Assembly (NCBI GenBank): GCA_000934455.1
Contig: KN882341.1
Location: forward strand, 63,268-105,448
Source: Apostichopus parvimensis
Taxonomy: Eukaryota > Echinodermata > Holothuroidea > Aspidochirotida > Stichopodidae
Reading direction: 5' to 3'
Length of the DNA: 42,181 bases
The notes below the pieces were generated by a model, which made no database searches, was not told the origin of the DNA, and saw nothing but the letters and a program-made list of their open reading frames with translations. A program made the position numbers and the translations under genes. This document shows, piece by piece, positions 11,324-23,444 of the stretch. The first letter of the stretch is position 1; each line of letters begins with the position of its first letter.

Positions 11324-12366
11324 CCCTCGTAACGTTAGTGAGCCTCATTCCAGTGTATCTATTGAGGGATTCTATTAGTAGTAGACTGTGGGCTATTCGT
11401 ATCATTGAAGTGTAGGCCTACTGTTGCTATACTTCACTGTGTGTTGCACTGTGTTGCTTCTTAAAGGGATGTATTTTATCAGCAGTCTTCTTTCATATGC
11501 TGTAAATAGACACATGTTACCTTCATGATTGCTGATTTAGTCTTAAAGGGATATTATGTTAATAGTTCAAAATATTAACCTTCTTTTTGAACCAACTTCA
11601 ATTATCTGTAGTAATTGCACCATGCACTTGTCAGTCGTGTAATACGCTTTTAGAGGTTACAACTTAAAGCAACATTGTAAATCACACCTTAAAGCAGTAT
11701 ATGTTTGGTAGTTAGCAGTATATAGTCAATGCTATTTTGTTTAGGGTTAAGTTGTTGTTATAGGTAGACGTGCTGATGACGAAATGGTCGCAACTTCTTG
11801 TACTTTAAATATTCTATATATGCAATGCATTATTATTACTGCTCATTGAATTGTTATTACGTAATGATGTCCATTGCATGTTTCCTTTTGGAATTGGTTT
11901 GAAGGGATGATAATATTGTTCCTAGGATGTGTAGATATTTTATAGTTATCTTAGTTTTCTTATTATTGTTTATATTCATTTCCTTACAGGCAGACATAAA
12001 GTCAAGTGACCTTTCATAGCCACTGCCCTCTTGAAGTTGCTTTTGACTTGATCTTAATTTTCGTTTGTAGTTTCATGTTTAAATACATGATGCCACCGGG
12101 GGAAAATATGTGGTAAAAATATAAAATATTGCTTCTTTGCATTTTTCCACGACATCCTTACAGTTATATTGTTTTGAATCATTTCGGGAAATAATTAAGA
12201 TGTAGCCAACCGTTGGTTATCTCAAGTTCAGTTCGGTACATCCTTTCTGACAATTCTCCAGTTTGTTAAAATAAAAACTATTCCCGATGAAAAATAATTA
12301 GCGAGTATCATACATTAAAGCATAATAAATAGGTATACTTTATGATATCTCGAATGAAAAGTAGAG

Positions 12367-12740
12367 TCACATGTTAAATTCCATGGTAAAGATCAATGAC
12401 GTTATACCACTGAAACAAAGGATGATATTTGGTTTGGTATCGAGAAATCTGAAAAAGGGCTTCATAAAGTGACTCAACAACATCCTGCTTATGGAAGTTG
12501 GGACGTTAATGTAACAATGATCAATGATTGAAGTGGCTCGTGGGGGGGGGGGTGCTTGGGCAAGATTACAGTTTTCAACTTCGTTTAGTAAATGTTCTGC
12601 ATCTCGTAGAACATTTTCCCGTTCATTCCGTAAGCAGTTACCTTGCTATCACAAACATACTCTTCGTACCCTCTCACTCATAAAGTGCTTGTCAGGTTTT
12701 CGAAGTGAGATTGTTCTGTTACGTACTTTGTGTAGAACAG
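12367..12740 (-). pseudogene. Decayed minus-strand reading frame, coiled-coil-like
   Basis: On the minus strand a frame is open from 12645 down to 12370 (92 codons, stop at 12369-12367). It includes RNERENVLRDAEHLLNEVEN, which is heptad-like and strongly charged, followed by a Pro run encoded by an 11-C homopolymer. Upstream in the same frame, after two adjacent stops (TGATAG), lies KVRNRTISLRKPDKHFMSER. This suggests an older coding region broken by stops or by an unrecognised intron. I do not recognise the family. It could be an exon of a host coiled-coil protein, a transposon ORF, or chance. Confidence 0.3.
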
Positions 12741-12745
12741 ACAAC

Positions 12746-15700
12746 GAAATTCAATGTTAATTCTTCGTCAAGCCTGACTTCTGAATATTCAGTAAATCAT
12801 GAATATTAGCATTCATCATCTATATCCACACGTTGATAATTGCGAAATAGTGGTCGTTGAGCTTAATCTCTCAAACTCTTCCTTTTTTTATTCTTAATTC
12901 GAAAACTATAGGTTACCGCAGATAGGTAAAATAAATCGTGTCTGTGTAATATAGATTAAAAGTAAGTCGAAAAGGTTGTGATTTATTTTAAGTTAAAATA
13001 CTTAAATGTATTAATAGATAACAGCAATGTCTTTCACTAAGGGTTAAACCCTTCAATTCCTTTTACTCGTACGAAACTTTGCAGAAATACACGAATTAAC
13101 ATGATTCAAAATGCCAATGTTTCATCCCAATCTTCGTTAACAAAGAAATGTTTACTCATTACAGAAAAGTAATATTAAATACACAATGGTAGCAGTAGGC
13201 CAATAAAAGTAATCCTACTGATATTCTTGACAGGTAGCAACATAGACTACTAGATTACAAACACCTGCTCCGAGATGAGATCATGAGAGGCTTGCCAATT
13301 CAATGTGTCATATATTAAGTGAAGATGGACTACCTCGTTAACACTGCACGTCTGCAAAATTGCTTCCAGTATTTTGCCCCAAAACAGTATGTCAAATAGC
13401 TTGCTTCACATCTACAACTATCCAAACATACGTAAATAGAATAAACCTGTCATGCCAAACTATTCAAATTAATGTGCTAAAAGTATTACTTTTAGCCTCG
13501 CAACCCCATCGTGATCCATGTGTATTGAAGCTTCTTCTTGCCTCGAGAGTATAAAGCATATATATTATATTGGTTAAAGTGCATTGAATGAGATACAATA
13601 ATGAAACATTTTTGTAATATGATCGTTAGGTAATTTTGTGAGTACGAATAAAAAAACGTAACTTGTTTTCAATGCAATTGAAGAAATAAATTGTATATAT
13701 CTCTCATAATATCCAAAAAAAAATAACCATTTTCATAAAGCATTCGTTGTTCCCATTTTCGGACAATGCTTCTAATTCCCTGTCTTGAGATGTCAATTCA
13801 CCATCATCATCATCACCAAAACGCAATGATATTGTGTACAACAGTTGTGGTTTTGATTTACGTGATCTGGTGAATGGAAGCAAAATCACTGCCAAATCGG
13901 CACTACGGACTGGAAACGATCCCCAAAAAGAACAAAACTATAAAAAACATCACGACGCCCGGAACATCGAACCAGCAAGTAACACACATTTCTTGTCGGC
14001 ACAAAAAAACTCTTACAAGTTCTCTTTGTCTTGATATTAAAGGGGTACAGACTTTTGATAAAAAAGTACAATAATTGTTTCTTTTTTATTAGAATATTAT
14101 TTTATTCATACATTTTTTTTATCCCACGAAAGCATGTACAAGAAAGTTAGCAACCTAAATTTCTCATTCTAAGCATATTAAAATGAAAAACAAATTATGA
14201 AAAATTGGTTTATATTACAAGGACAAACATCGTTTAAAGTGGATAATGATGATGAAAAAAATTCTCTCATCTTTGCATGATCGAAAAATATTGAATTTTA
14301 CACAATACTAAAACGGTAAACTAACTATAGATTATTAAGCGAATGCAGACTAATTACGCCAGGAAAGAAAAAAAACAATAGCCACTCGTGACCATTGATT
14401 AACGAAGCGGTTTAGTTATTCAATAGTAAATAATAAAGTATAACAAAGAATAAACTTATCTTATTCAATGAATACCTCAAATAACACAAGAACTAAGGGC
14501 TAAGTTTATTTCATCAATCAAAACTATCATATTAATGTTTATCGACTAAGCAAAACTATAATACGCGATAAGACGTTATAGAATTCCAGCAGCAATACAT
14601 CACCTAGTATTTAATGACCACTACTCATGTTTACTTGAAACTAAAATCAACTTGCTGTCTGGCTAATGTGTTTATATGTACGAGCTATAGAGGAATGATT
14701 AAATCCGGCCTTTTTTTAATTAAGCAAGTTAATGTTTTTGACAGTTAATTGCAGCAAATCCAACGTATTGTCATATTGCCTTAACTTAGTTTATATTAAC
14801 GATGTAAGTACAGACTAAAGATTTACCTCATTTTTAATTTACCTCATGTGCCATTACACTAATTGCATATGAATGTTGTATATATATTGTTATCTGAGTG
14901 AATATTGCAGTAATCAATCGGTTAAAGTAGAATCGAGCACGGATACACAGTGATCGTTCAAGTTAAATTATGTAAAATTAAGAATTAAAACTTAAGTATT
15001 TTGAGAATCTAAAATGTGTTGCTTATTATCAAGTTAAAACTTGTAAACATATGAATCATCAATTACATATCATTCTGATTGACTTTGGTTCTTTCATTAT
15101 GAATTCTTTGTAACAAATTTGATCATCATAATAATGATATTATTAATATGAACGGTGCGTGTATTATATCATACATAACATAAAGACTGATTGGAGTAAA
15201 CAAAAAAACATGCTTACATTTATAAGAACGACGAAAGAAAATGATACGTAGTTTTGAATGTAGCCTAAACTAAGACAATTTGAACCTGTATTTACACATA
15301 GTGTAGTCGAAGTTCGTTTTTCTGAACAGCTTCAACAAATCATGGAAAAGGGTATCCATACCCTTTTTTTCGAGGAATTCATCTGTCAATAACACCTCTG
15401 GAATATGAAAGTGATTAACCAACTCTCAGGTAGTTTTGCTTTCCGCAATCAATGTTCATGTTTATCATGTCAAATGAAGAGTTTTCTGCATTTATCCACA
15501 AGCCCGCTTAACAACACTTGTTACAATCTAGTTGTAAAGATGGCCACTAACGTAAAACTCTAAAGTACACGGTTAAAGTTAAATACACCGAACTACAGAT
15601 CTCGGGATGTCGTAGATACGATTTTACAACTGTATTATGTATTGTATTCATCGTCGCTTTAACTCTCAGTTTGAATCTCACTTTAACATTCGGATGATAT

Positions 15701-15920
15701 TCTAGCCCTCTGTCATTATGTATGTCTGCGGAGAAATAACATGTATAGTGATAATTATAGTATTATTAATATTCTGGTGTAGCAATAGGACGACTACAAG
15801 GTCATTCATAACTTAATAACAATCAAAGATGGTGTTTAATGAAATATAGCAACACAGAATACCACGAAATATTCTGCTGACGAAGTGTGGATTATTGTTG
15901 CTAACGGAATCAGAAAAAAT
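12746..15920. other. Unassigned AT-rich DNA
   Basis: Very AT-rich, with many poly-A/poly-T runs. Overlapping small frames around 13834-14074 on both strands show no domain. A (CAT)n-like microsatellite (CATCATCATCATCACC) lies at 13802-13817. Nothing else could be supported. Confidence 0.4.
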
Positions 15921-15923
15921 TTC

Positions 15924-17298
15924 CTATGTAGTATATTGAATAATCCTACCCTCCGCCAGGTCCTTTCTTCTGGTGTTACCAGATAAATATCTAAAATGAA
16001 ATAATTATTATACATAAGCACAGTTTGACAATGTACGATCACTAAACGATACATTATACAAGAAAGTACATAGCAATCACTTACCTGTATACATTCCGAA
16101 ACCGTGTTACCTATATCAAAGAAGAAAATGATATTGTGTCGGTGAACATAAATATGTTATTAATAGTATTTTGATATGATTGTTTAAATGATAATTTTCA
16201 GACACAGGGGGACTTATGGCTAAGGTGGATGCTATAAATGGCTACTTCTTTCATGACAATCGATTAGTCTTTGTACAAGATATCAAAGTGGTCAGCATTG
16301 AAACTTTAATTGCTGAAAATTGACTTGTTCAATTCATTGTTCATATAATTCTTTTATAAGTTAAACATTCAAACAAAAATATCGCACAGATATTTATTTC
16401 TTCTTAACTTAAGTTGGGTGTTAAATTCATTATGTTTAACAAAATATGCAATATATATATATAACATTGTGTATTTTAGTTTCAAGTTATAGATTTCGTT
16501 GATAAATAGTCACATATATTTACTAACAAGAATAAATTGTGCAGTCGTGGACGTTATACAATATTTATTAATTGAAATCGTAATATGAATAAGCAAATAT
16601 GTCGACGGTTCACATTTTTTTTAAATTTTGTCCTTCCAAACTAAATTCTTCAAATCCGATCTCTAACTATTGTGAAAATTGTAAATGATGTCGATAAGTT
16701 AGTTAAAAAACCGAACTGTAAATTCTGCTTTAAAAGTTTAAAACTTTTACCAAGTGAAATCAGATAATAATAAAGTGTCAAACAAACTTCTCGAGTTATT
16801 TATATAACATATAACGAACTAGTTCAGTACAAAGTAGCATTCGACATGATTGGTCTGTTTTGTAATTAGATATGTGGGAGCAGTCGGGATATGTATACGC
16901 TTTCTTTTATCAGAAAGCAAAACAGAGCCACTATCGGAATCTACAGACAACAAATATATAGATGTAGAAATATGAAAGGGATACTTCAACATAGAATACA
17001 CTTGATTGAGTATTTTGGAAGCGACGTCTAGCGCCTTGGTTACAATGACGGTCTGGTAGAGTTAAAGAGAACTGTGACTGGATTTTATATTATATGTGTT
17101 GCGTAACTGCTCCTCAGCTTTAGTTAAACTTTATATTATTCACATACATCTTTTTGAGCAGGTACCAATATGTAGACATGCCTCCATTAATTAATTCCTA
17201 TGTCACGATACTCTCACCTTTCCTTTGTTATTAGCTTTGCGTGTGTCATTTACAACATACAATACACCCGCTAGTATGGTCACTATCGTGTATAAATA
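15924..17298 (-). CDS. Candidate 3' end of a single-pass membrane protein gene: TM exon, 26-bp microexon, tail exon
   Basis: Minus-strand model. Exon X, 17298-17218, is open into the assembly gap; it ends AAG|GTGAGA and encodes TIVTILAGVLYVVNDTRK, a hydrophobic helix followed by a basic stop-transfer stretch. The microexon is 16110-16085 (TTGATATAG|GTAACACGG...TACAG|GTAAGT). The last exon is 15990-15924, after TTTCATTTTAG, with stop TAG. Phases join without a stop (0, then 2+1), giving a short basic tail (VTRFRNVYR, then YLSGNTRRKDLAEG...). The 94-bp intron between the last two exons is small but acceptable. An alternative exon begins at 16940 after TTGTTGTCTGTAG and is also open in phase 0 for 24 codons. 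The family is not recognised. The microexon donor and the membrane segment are the strongest evidence; the joined model is an inference. Confidence 0.33.
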
Positions 17299-17438
17299 NN
17301 NNNNNNNNNNNNNNNNNNNNNNNNNNNNNNNNNNNNNNNNNNNNNNNNNNNNNNNNNNNNNNNNNNNNNNNNNNNNNNNNNNNNNNNNNNNNNNNNNNNN
17401 NNNNNNNNNNNNNNNNNNNNNNNNNNNNNNNNNNNNNN
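17299..17438. other. Assembly gap (140 Ns)
   Basis: Run of N of unknown true length. It truncates the open frame of the candidate transmembrane exon on the minus strand, so the acceptor of that exon is probably inside it or in the T-rich minus-strand sequence just beyond. The plus-strand frames that cross it are artefacts. Confidence 0.99.
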
Positions 17439-19666
17439 CCTAATGGGTAGCATTCGTCTCAAAACGAAAAAAGAACAGATACAAGTGGTGTACTTAGTTG
17501 ACTTATTGATTTTTTCAGTCTTAAAATTTCATCATTTTAGTTGTTGATCATTATTTAATATCACTGTGGTAGATTTTTCAACCAATGGAAATCGTTCCTA
17601 CATTGCATTACTATGATTTTGGTTTTACATTTTCACTTGGAGAGACCTTATGGTTATGGCTGTTACAGTTATGGCTGAGGGTCTGTATAACAACACGAAC
17701 GATTCCGTCCTATTGACAAATATCCTGCATTATTACTTAAATGCTTGATGTTGTTTTTAATACCTACAAATCAAGTTAGTGATGCAACGACTTTCTTGGT
17801 TATTTACTTTCATTTTTGCTCTTCAATTTGTTGGAATAACTGCCTCAATGATGTCTCATTTTTCTTTATTTATACTTTTGGCTACACGGGTGTCATTAGC
17901 ACACTATACATGTTTTAGTATGTGAAAGAGCATGGTATTTTAAAAAACTAATCAACAAAATTGCAATCATCGCATATCATGACTATCTCGCTGAACCATC
18001 AATAACCCTCTGTTCCAAGAGCATAGCTTTGACTTACACACATACACGGATATGGAAGAAGCTTAGACAAATGGATTGGTATAACGCTCCATATATGATA
18101 TTGCCCATCATGCAAAAGCGCCCTCTAAAATATGTGACAAAGCAATAACACGAATAGCTACGATGATCGTTTTCAATATTATTGACGATATTGTGTTATT
18201 ACTTATCAACAACGTATATTCACACAGTGTGTCCATGTCAGATTTCAGTTTTGAAGTTATTGATTTCATATATTTTCATGTTTTATTGATTCAACCATTT
18301 TAGTAAACCATTATGCTGATTTCGAATTTTATTTTTACTTTCAGAGTTAAATGTTCTATTGTTTAATTGTTATTGTCTGCTGGAAAGTCTGCCAATAGTT
18401 TACATTAGTGCTCCGATGATCATGTTTGACTCATGAAATTTCGTATACACATCGTCCTCCTTTACCGAAACGTATATTTAAACAATCGCATATCGTTCTC
18501 ACTCTAGTTTGGGTATTTTCCGAGGAGTTTGACCATAAAATTTACCACATTTTTATAACAAGTCATATTCACATAACACCATATTAACCTCAATTTATCT
18601 AAGAGACTAATACATCTACATAACTTTTTATTAACCAGTTCCAATAAACATCATTTGTCTTCCGGAAATAAATGTTTTATTGATTTTTTCTTTCTTTAAA
18701 AAATAGTTCTTTGTTCGTATTTTGTGGATTGGGTTTCTTTTTGCTATTTCTGTTATTAATTTCCACGATGAATCGAAGACTTTTTTCTATAATCTACCTT
18801 TATAGTTTATCTTACGTTTATGTCTGATATCAGCAGAGTGTGACCGATTTATCACAGATTGTTACATACAATTCAAGAACTATCGTCCGTGTAACGCATC
18901 CGTTGATTTAACAAAACCTTTCCTATCATGATTGTATATGAAAACGAAGAAGCTTTAAAGTCGAACACCTTTAGGTTTTTACGCATCTTTATATATAAAT
19001 TATGTTGTTACCTCGTGCTTTGGTTTTAACACTATTTGTAAATACCAGATTGATGATATAGAAGTCCCCACTACCCCGATTCTTCTGATTTTGTTACTGC
19101 GCGCGCACTGAAATAAACTTCTCCAGACTGTTCTGTAAGATAGACATATATTTACATTATAGGGTCCAGTAAGATAAAGCCACTGATTGAGTGTAATACA
19201 ATACCCATCAACCTACCTCACCATTATACCTTGCATCTGTTAATTCCTGTCTAGTATAAATGTTCTGTAGTGAAAAGCAAGAGAAACGATGATCAGAATA
19301 ATAAATATATGACGTCATAAACATCATTTCAAGACTGGAATAAGAGCTAGTAGTACCTCATTTCATTGGCTGTAACTTGTGACACAGCCAGCGGTAGCTG
19401 TAAAGTTCCACCCTCCTCATAAGTAATCGTTGGTTAAACGAGTCAAAGAAAGCCAATGTTATTTCATGTAGACCTCCGACCTGGGTATATCTCAATGCCG
19501 GGTGTTTATGATCGATAGTGTATATTATTTTTTATTTATATTGGCTATGACGATGATTTACTTTATTTGCGTAGTGCCATGGGTTTTTTTCGTGCTGCTT
19601 ACCTATTTCATTACATATATTGTCAAAATGCCGTTCTTACTATCAATTCCTATTCTATCAAATCCC
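17439..19666. other. Unassigned AT-rich DNA
   Basis: No convincing gene. On the minus strand a region from about 18142 to 18051 runs from an acceptor-like CATATTTTAG to GTAAGT and is open in one frame. It carries no recognised motif and could equally be part of a dispersed repeat (AGAGGGCGCTTTTGCATG...). Confidence 0.35.
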
Positions 19667-19674
19667 CCCGGGTA

Positions 19675-19809
19675 AGAAAAAGAGGAGAGAAAAAAGGAGA
19701 GAAGAAAAAAGAGGGGGGAAAAGAGGGGGTAAGAGGAGGAAGGAGAGGAAGGAAGGGAAAAGAAAAAAGAAAGAGAGAAAAGGGAATAGTAGGGAGTAGA
19801 AGAAAAACG
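19675..19809 (+). repeat. Long homopurine tract (GA-rich)
   Basis: About 135 bases almost wholly A and G on the plus strand: GAGGAGAGAAAAAAGGAGAG, then runs such as GAGGGGGGAAAAGAGGGGG and AGGAAGGAGAGGAAGGAAGG. Only a few pyrimidines interrupt. Both strands yield long but meaningless open frames (Lys/Glu/Arg on plus; Ser/Leu/Phe/Pro on minus). The tract could form intramolecular triplex (H-DNA). Confidence 0.9.
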
Positions 19810-19839
19810 CCAAATCACCGGGAAGAGAAAGAGGAACAG

Positions 19840-22430
19840 TGACATAATTACAGCGCTGATTCTTATTATATACACAGGGTAGCCAGTGACGGATCGAGGA
19901 TTTCGGAAGGGGCGTGCGCCTCATCACTTACACCATACCCCTTACACCGACAACTCCATTTTTGACGTTTCATTTTTTTCTCTCTCACTAATGTATATAT
20001 ATACTATATATGGTCTATAACGCGTGTGTGTGTATGGACACCTTAAACAATTGTACAGTTGTGCTATGAACCCAACTGTGGCTGGTCTCGAACATGACGC
20101 ATTTCGGTATTAGACCAGGATATATATTCGAACTACACTAGACCTATGTACTTCGATGAAACACTGCCATACAGAGATAAAATGTTATACACTCCGACTT
20201 GAATGCTAATTGTTACCCCAAACCTAGTACCGTAACTCCTTCAATGAATCTAAAAATAAATTCCGCATGCGATTGGAGAATTGAGCGCATCTCCTGTGAA
20301 TATCTCCTGTGTAGTGGATCCCAGGGCGTATAATGGGGGGGGGGGTAACGGGGGGAGGGCGGACGTAACCATCACTTATTGAGATTGTTCCCATCTGCAT
20401 GAAAACGCGCGCCTCCATCACCCTACACCCCATCTTTCTAAACGCTTCCCGATGAGCTAAAAAACCTTAATTAATGACCTTTGCCCGTAGTACCAAGACC
20501 TTAACAAAATCCGGCAACACACCACTCCATCGATAACAAGTGGTCGGGTTGTGTATAAGTGACGTCTAAAGGTCGTCCACTGACCTACATGGAGTGTGAC
20601 CACTCCCGATTTTGCAATTTCCGAGATCAGGACACTGTACTGTATGGATACCTCACAATATCTAGCGAAATCTAGGGATGAAAATCCCAAGATCTTCCTA
20701 AACTTAAGACAGATAGAGAATCGAAGCCTTCAGTGTGTAATGAACTCGAACTGTGCGTTTTTTTTTTAAATGAAAAGAATGTGGGGCATTGCACAATAAA
20801 CAGATAAAAGCTATTTATTTCAGTCTCATTTCAATTACTCGAATTTGTAAAGCAAACAGCAGATATCACATCATATCAGTGAGCATGAAAACGGCGTTCC
20901 AGGATGAACAACCTCCAAACTGTCTAATGTGTGTAGTGTTCGGTTTCGGAAATATCTGGTAATTTTCATTTCCTTCAACGATTTTTTGTAATAGCCGTTA
21001 TAAGAGGTTTTAATATTTGTACACCAATAAATTAACTGTGTCTAAATTTTCGAAAATTCCCTGACCAACATTCTTCATCATACTTCCCTCTACTCGTGCA
21101 GGGACGTAGCCAGGTGGAACAGTGGGGGTAACTGCTCCCCCTCCACCTTTTAGTGTCGAACAAATGTTAAAACTGTTGTTTTTTGCATGGTATTTTGTCA
21201 GTGCTCTTTTGACCTGGAATAATCGTCAGCTCGATTATCGTAGTAATATTCAGGCCTACTGATTCAGCTACTTAGTTTGGCAGATACAATTAGCTAACTT
21301 TAGCCTATAGCATATTACAAGCTTACAGTTTGCCACTGCGTAATAAAATACATATAGCCTAACTAACCGTACTCGATGGAGTGTCATGAACCGTATGCAC
21401 AACGACGACGACAACGTGCGTTCTCATCCTTCTATGATTCGTCATAAGTTGTTGCACGAACAGCATGTTATGAAGCTAAGCTAGCAATCGTACGTGATCG
21501 CACTTCCTATAAATAATTGTTACACTGCTAAATATGAACGTTTATCTTTCCATCAGTTCAGTTCGTCAAATATATTTAAGTCCAGACATTGGACAATTAA
21601 CAAGAATCATCCTACTGGAAAAATTGTAAAAGAGCACTATGTTTGTTTTTCTGATATAATATGTAAAAGAACATGTAAAAGAATAATTCAAATCAGAAAC
21701 AGAATCTGCTGATAATATGATATCAACTGGGAAAACATTGCTCAGATCGCATGTAAGGACCTTCAATTGTTCACAAAAGTGGAGTTGAAGGGTATTGTGG
21801 GCCACGACGTAGAATCACCTACAAAAGCATTGATCCACAGGAGAAGCGATGGGGTCGAACATGGTGTGTGACAGGGGAGAATCTTCAAAAAGATTATGGA
21901 TGGAAAAAAAAAACTATTGGGAAATACTTGGTTCTTCAGGCAAAAAGTGTACATCTGGTTGGTCATTTCCAAGCCCGAGAAGTGGCATTTCCGGTATCCT
22001 GGGGGAGGGGGTTATCAAAACCAGACATTTTCTAGTACGCGGCGCTCTGCTTAGATGCTAATTCGCGCCCCCGGGTTAGAAAATCCTGAATACGCGCCTG
22101 TATATGGCTATACCATGATAGTTTTCTTTTCTAATCACTACTGCGACGCCATAACTGTATAGCAAGTCGGCATTTCTTAACAGTAGGCTGAATATGCCAG
22201 GTTCGTATGGAGACGTGTTTAAAAAAGTACACATTTTAAAATTAACATGTTTAATTTTCATTTTGACTGAGCAATGTCACAAATCATATACCTTTAGACT
22301 TTAAATACAAATAAAGTGCTGTCCGTGTGGTACATTTTAATATCAAGTTAATCCGTAACGTTGGTGTTATTAGCTCAGTTTTATTATAAGATAGGAATTA
22401 CTAGTAGAGAACAAATAATTTGAATGTCCC
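19840..22430. other. Unassigned DNA with fragments of dispersed repeats
   Basis: Three short stretches resemble the GC-richer dispersed repeats common in marine invertebrate genomes: GTAGCCAGTGACGGATCGAGG (19880-19900, continuing to about 19925), GGGACGTAGCCAGGTGGAAC (about 21101), and a GGGGGAGGGGG...GCGCCCCCGGG block (about 22000-22075). No terminal repeats or coding domains could be assigned. Open frames in both directions are short and unrecognised. Confidence 0.35.
20335..20362 (+). other. G-quadruplex-prone G-rich run
   Basis: An 11-G run followed by TAAC, a 6-G run, A, GGG, C and GG fits a four-run G-quadruplex pattern on the plus strand within otherwise AT-rich DNA. No gene start is evident near it. 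Confidence 0.5.
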
Positions 22431-22862
22431 GGACCCATATGATTGTTGGTAATAATCCCAAAATCATCTGGATTTTGGTAATACCGTTTGCTAATGTTAC
22501 ATGTTTACATCCGTTGCGGTGGGAGGATATGACCGCAATGAGGAGGAAGTTATACTTTTTGGAGTTAATTGTTCCCGTTTTATCCTTTCTTCTCCACCGG
22601 CACTTGCCCCTCCTGCTCCGTGTTCATTGTAGATATTTTATAGCAGAGAGACATGTATTCCTTTACTTTTACTTACTTATCTCCTTTGGTTTAAATTCCG
22701 ACAAGATGTTAAACAGGGACCCTGACCGTATATAAAAATGCAATGGCTCAAATGATTATCTAAGAAAAAATAAAAAGGCGTATTCTAGGCAATTGTTAAA
22801 GCACAAATATACATTGCAGTAAAGTATAAAATACATTACTACGGTAAACTTCCTAATCCGCT

Positions 22863-23368
22863 ATGACATAATAATAATAATACATACATACATACTTTTC
22901 ATATAGCGCCGAATAATTCTCGTAGCGCTTAACATTATGATAACAATTATAACGTATATGCTTTGGTGAAAAGATACGTTTTGAGAGCTGATTTGAAACT
23001 GTTCACAGTATTGCACATTTTACATGTTCTGGAAGCGAGTTCCAAATGCACGATGCACTGGATGCGAACGTTCAGAGTAACATCAGCGATGAATTAGAGC
23101 AAAGTGAGCGTGTGGATGATGGTTGGAGCTAAAACAAGTTGGTGAGGTAGCTTGGTCCTACATTGTGCATACATTTGAACACCATCAGCAGTAGTTTGTA
23201 GCTGATCCGTTCACGTATCAAGAGCCAGTGGAGTTCGATCATAGTAGTGGTAATGTGATCATACTTCCGAGTTCTAGTAACAAGACGTGTGGCGGTGTTT
23301 AGTACGCGTTGTAGCCTGTCAATTGTACAGCCTGGTAATCCATCCAGAATAGGATATATCTATTGTTT
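22863..23368 (-). pseudogene. 3' end of a CR1/L2-like LINE (RT C-terminus and tail)
   Basis: On the minus strand the translation reads ILDGLPGCTIDRLQRVLNTA and then RLVTRTRKYDHIT, ELHWLLIRERISYKLLL, VFKCMHN..PSYLTNLF. This is the familiar C-terminal region downstream of the reverse transcriptase in CR1/L2/Rex-type LINEs. After a stop and frame changes come WNSLPEHVK and SFKSALKTYLF-like remnants. The element ends with GCGCTATATGAAAAG followed by ATGTATGT and TATTATTATTAT, a typical LINE 3' tail. It is 5'-truncated at about 23368 and dead. It lies just downstream of the donor of exon C of the minus-strand LRR-like gene, so it is probably an intronic insertion in the same orientation. Confidence 0.8.
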
Positions 23369-23444
23369 TATCAGTTGACATTGATAGTTCATTTAACTTT
23401 AATACAGCATCGATGAAAGAAGAAATAAACCACTTAACACTCAC

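Noticed and set aside
16203..16323. Plus-strand terminal exon (after TTTTCAG, 39 open codons to a stop)
   Set aside because: Protein-like composition, but only one splice signal and no partner exon; a frame of this length is expected by chance.
17225..17450. Plus-strand ORFs crossing the gap
   Set aside because: Mostly N codons; artefact of the assembly gap.
19567..19927. Overlapping plus and minus ORFs of about 90 codons
   Set aside because: Produced by the homopurine/homopyrimidine tract; low-complexity Lys/Glu/Arg and Ser/Leu/Phe/Pro only.
22424..22735. 103-codon plus-strand ORF with ATG
   Set aside because: Hydrophobic stretches but no recognised domain, no promoter or splice context; length is not exceptional for the number of frames scanned.
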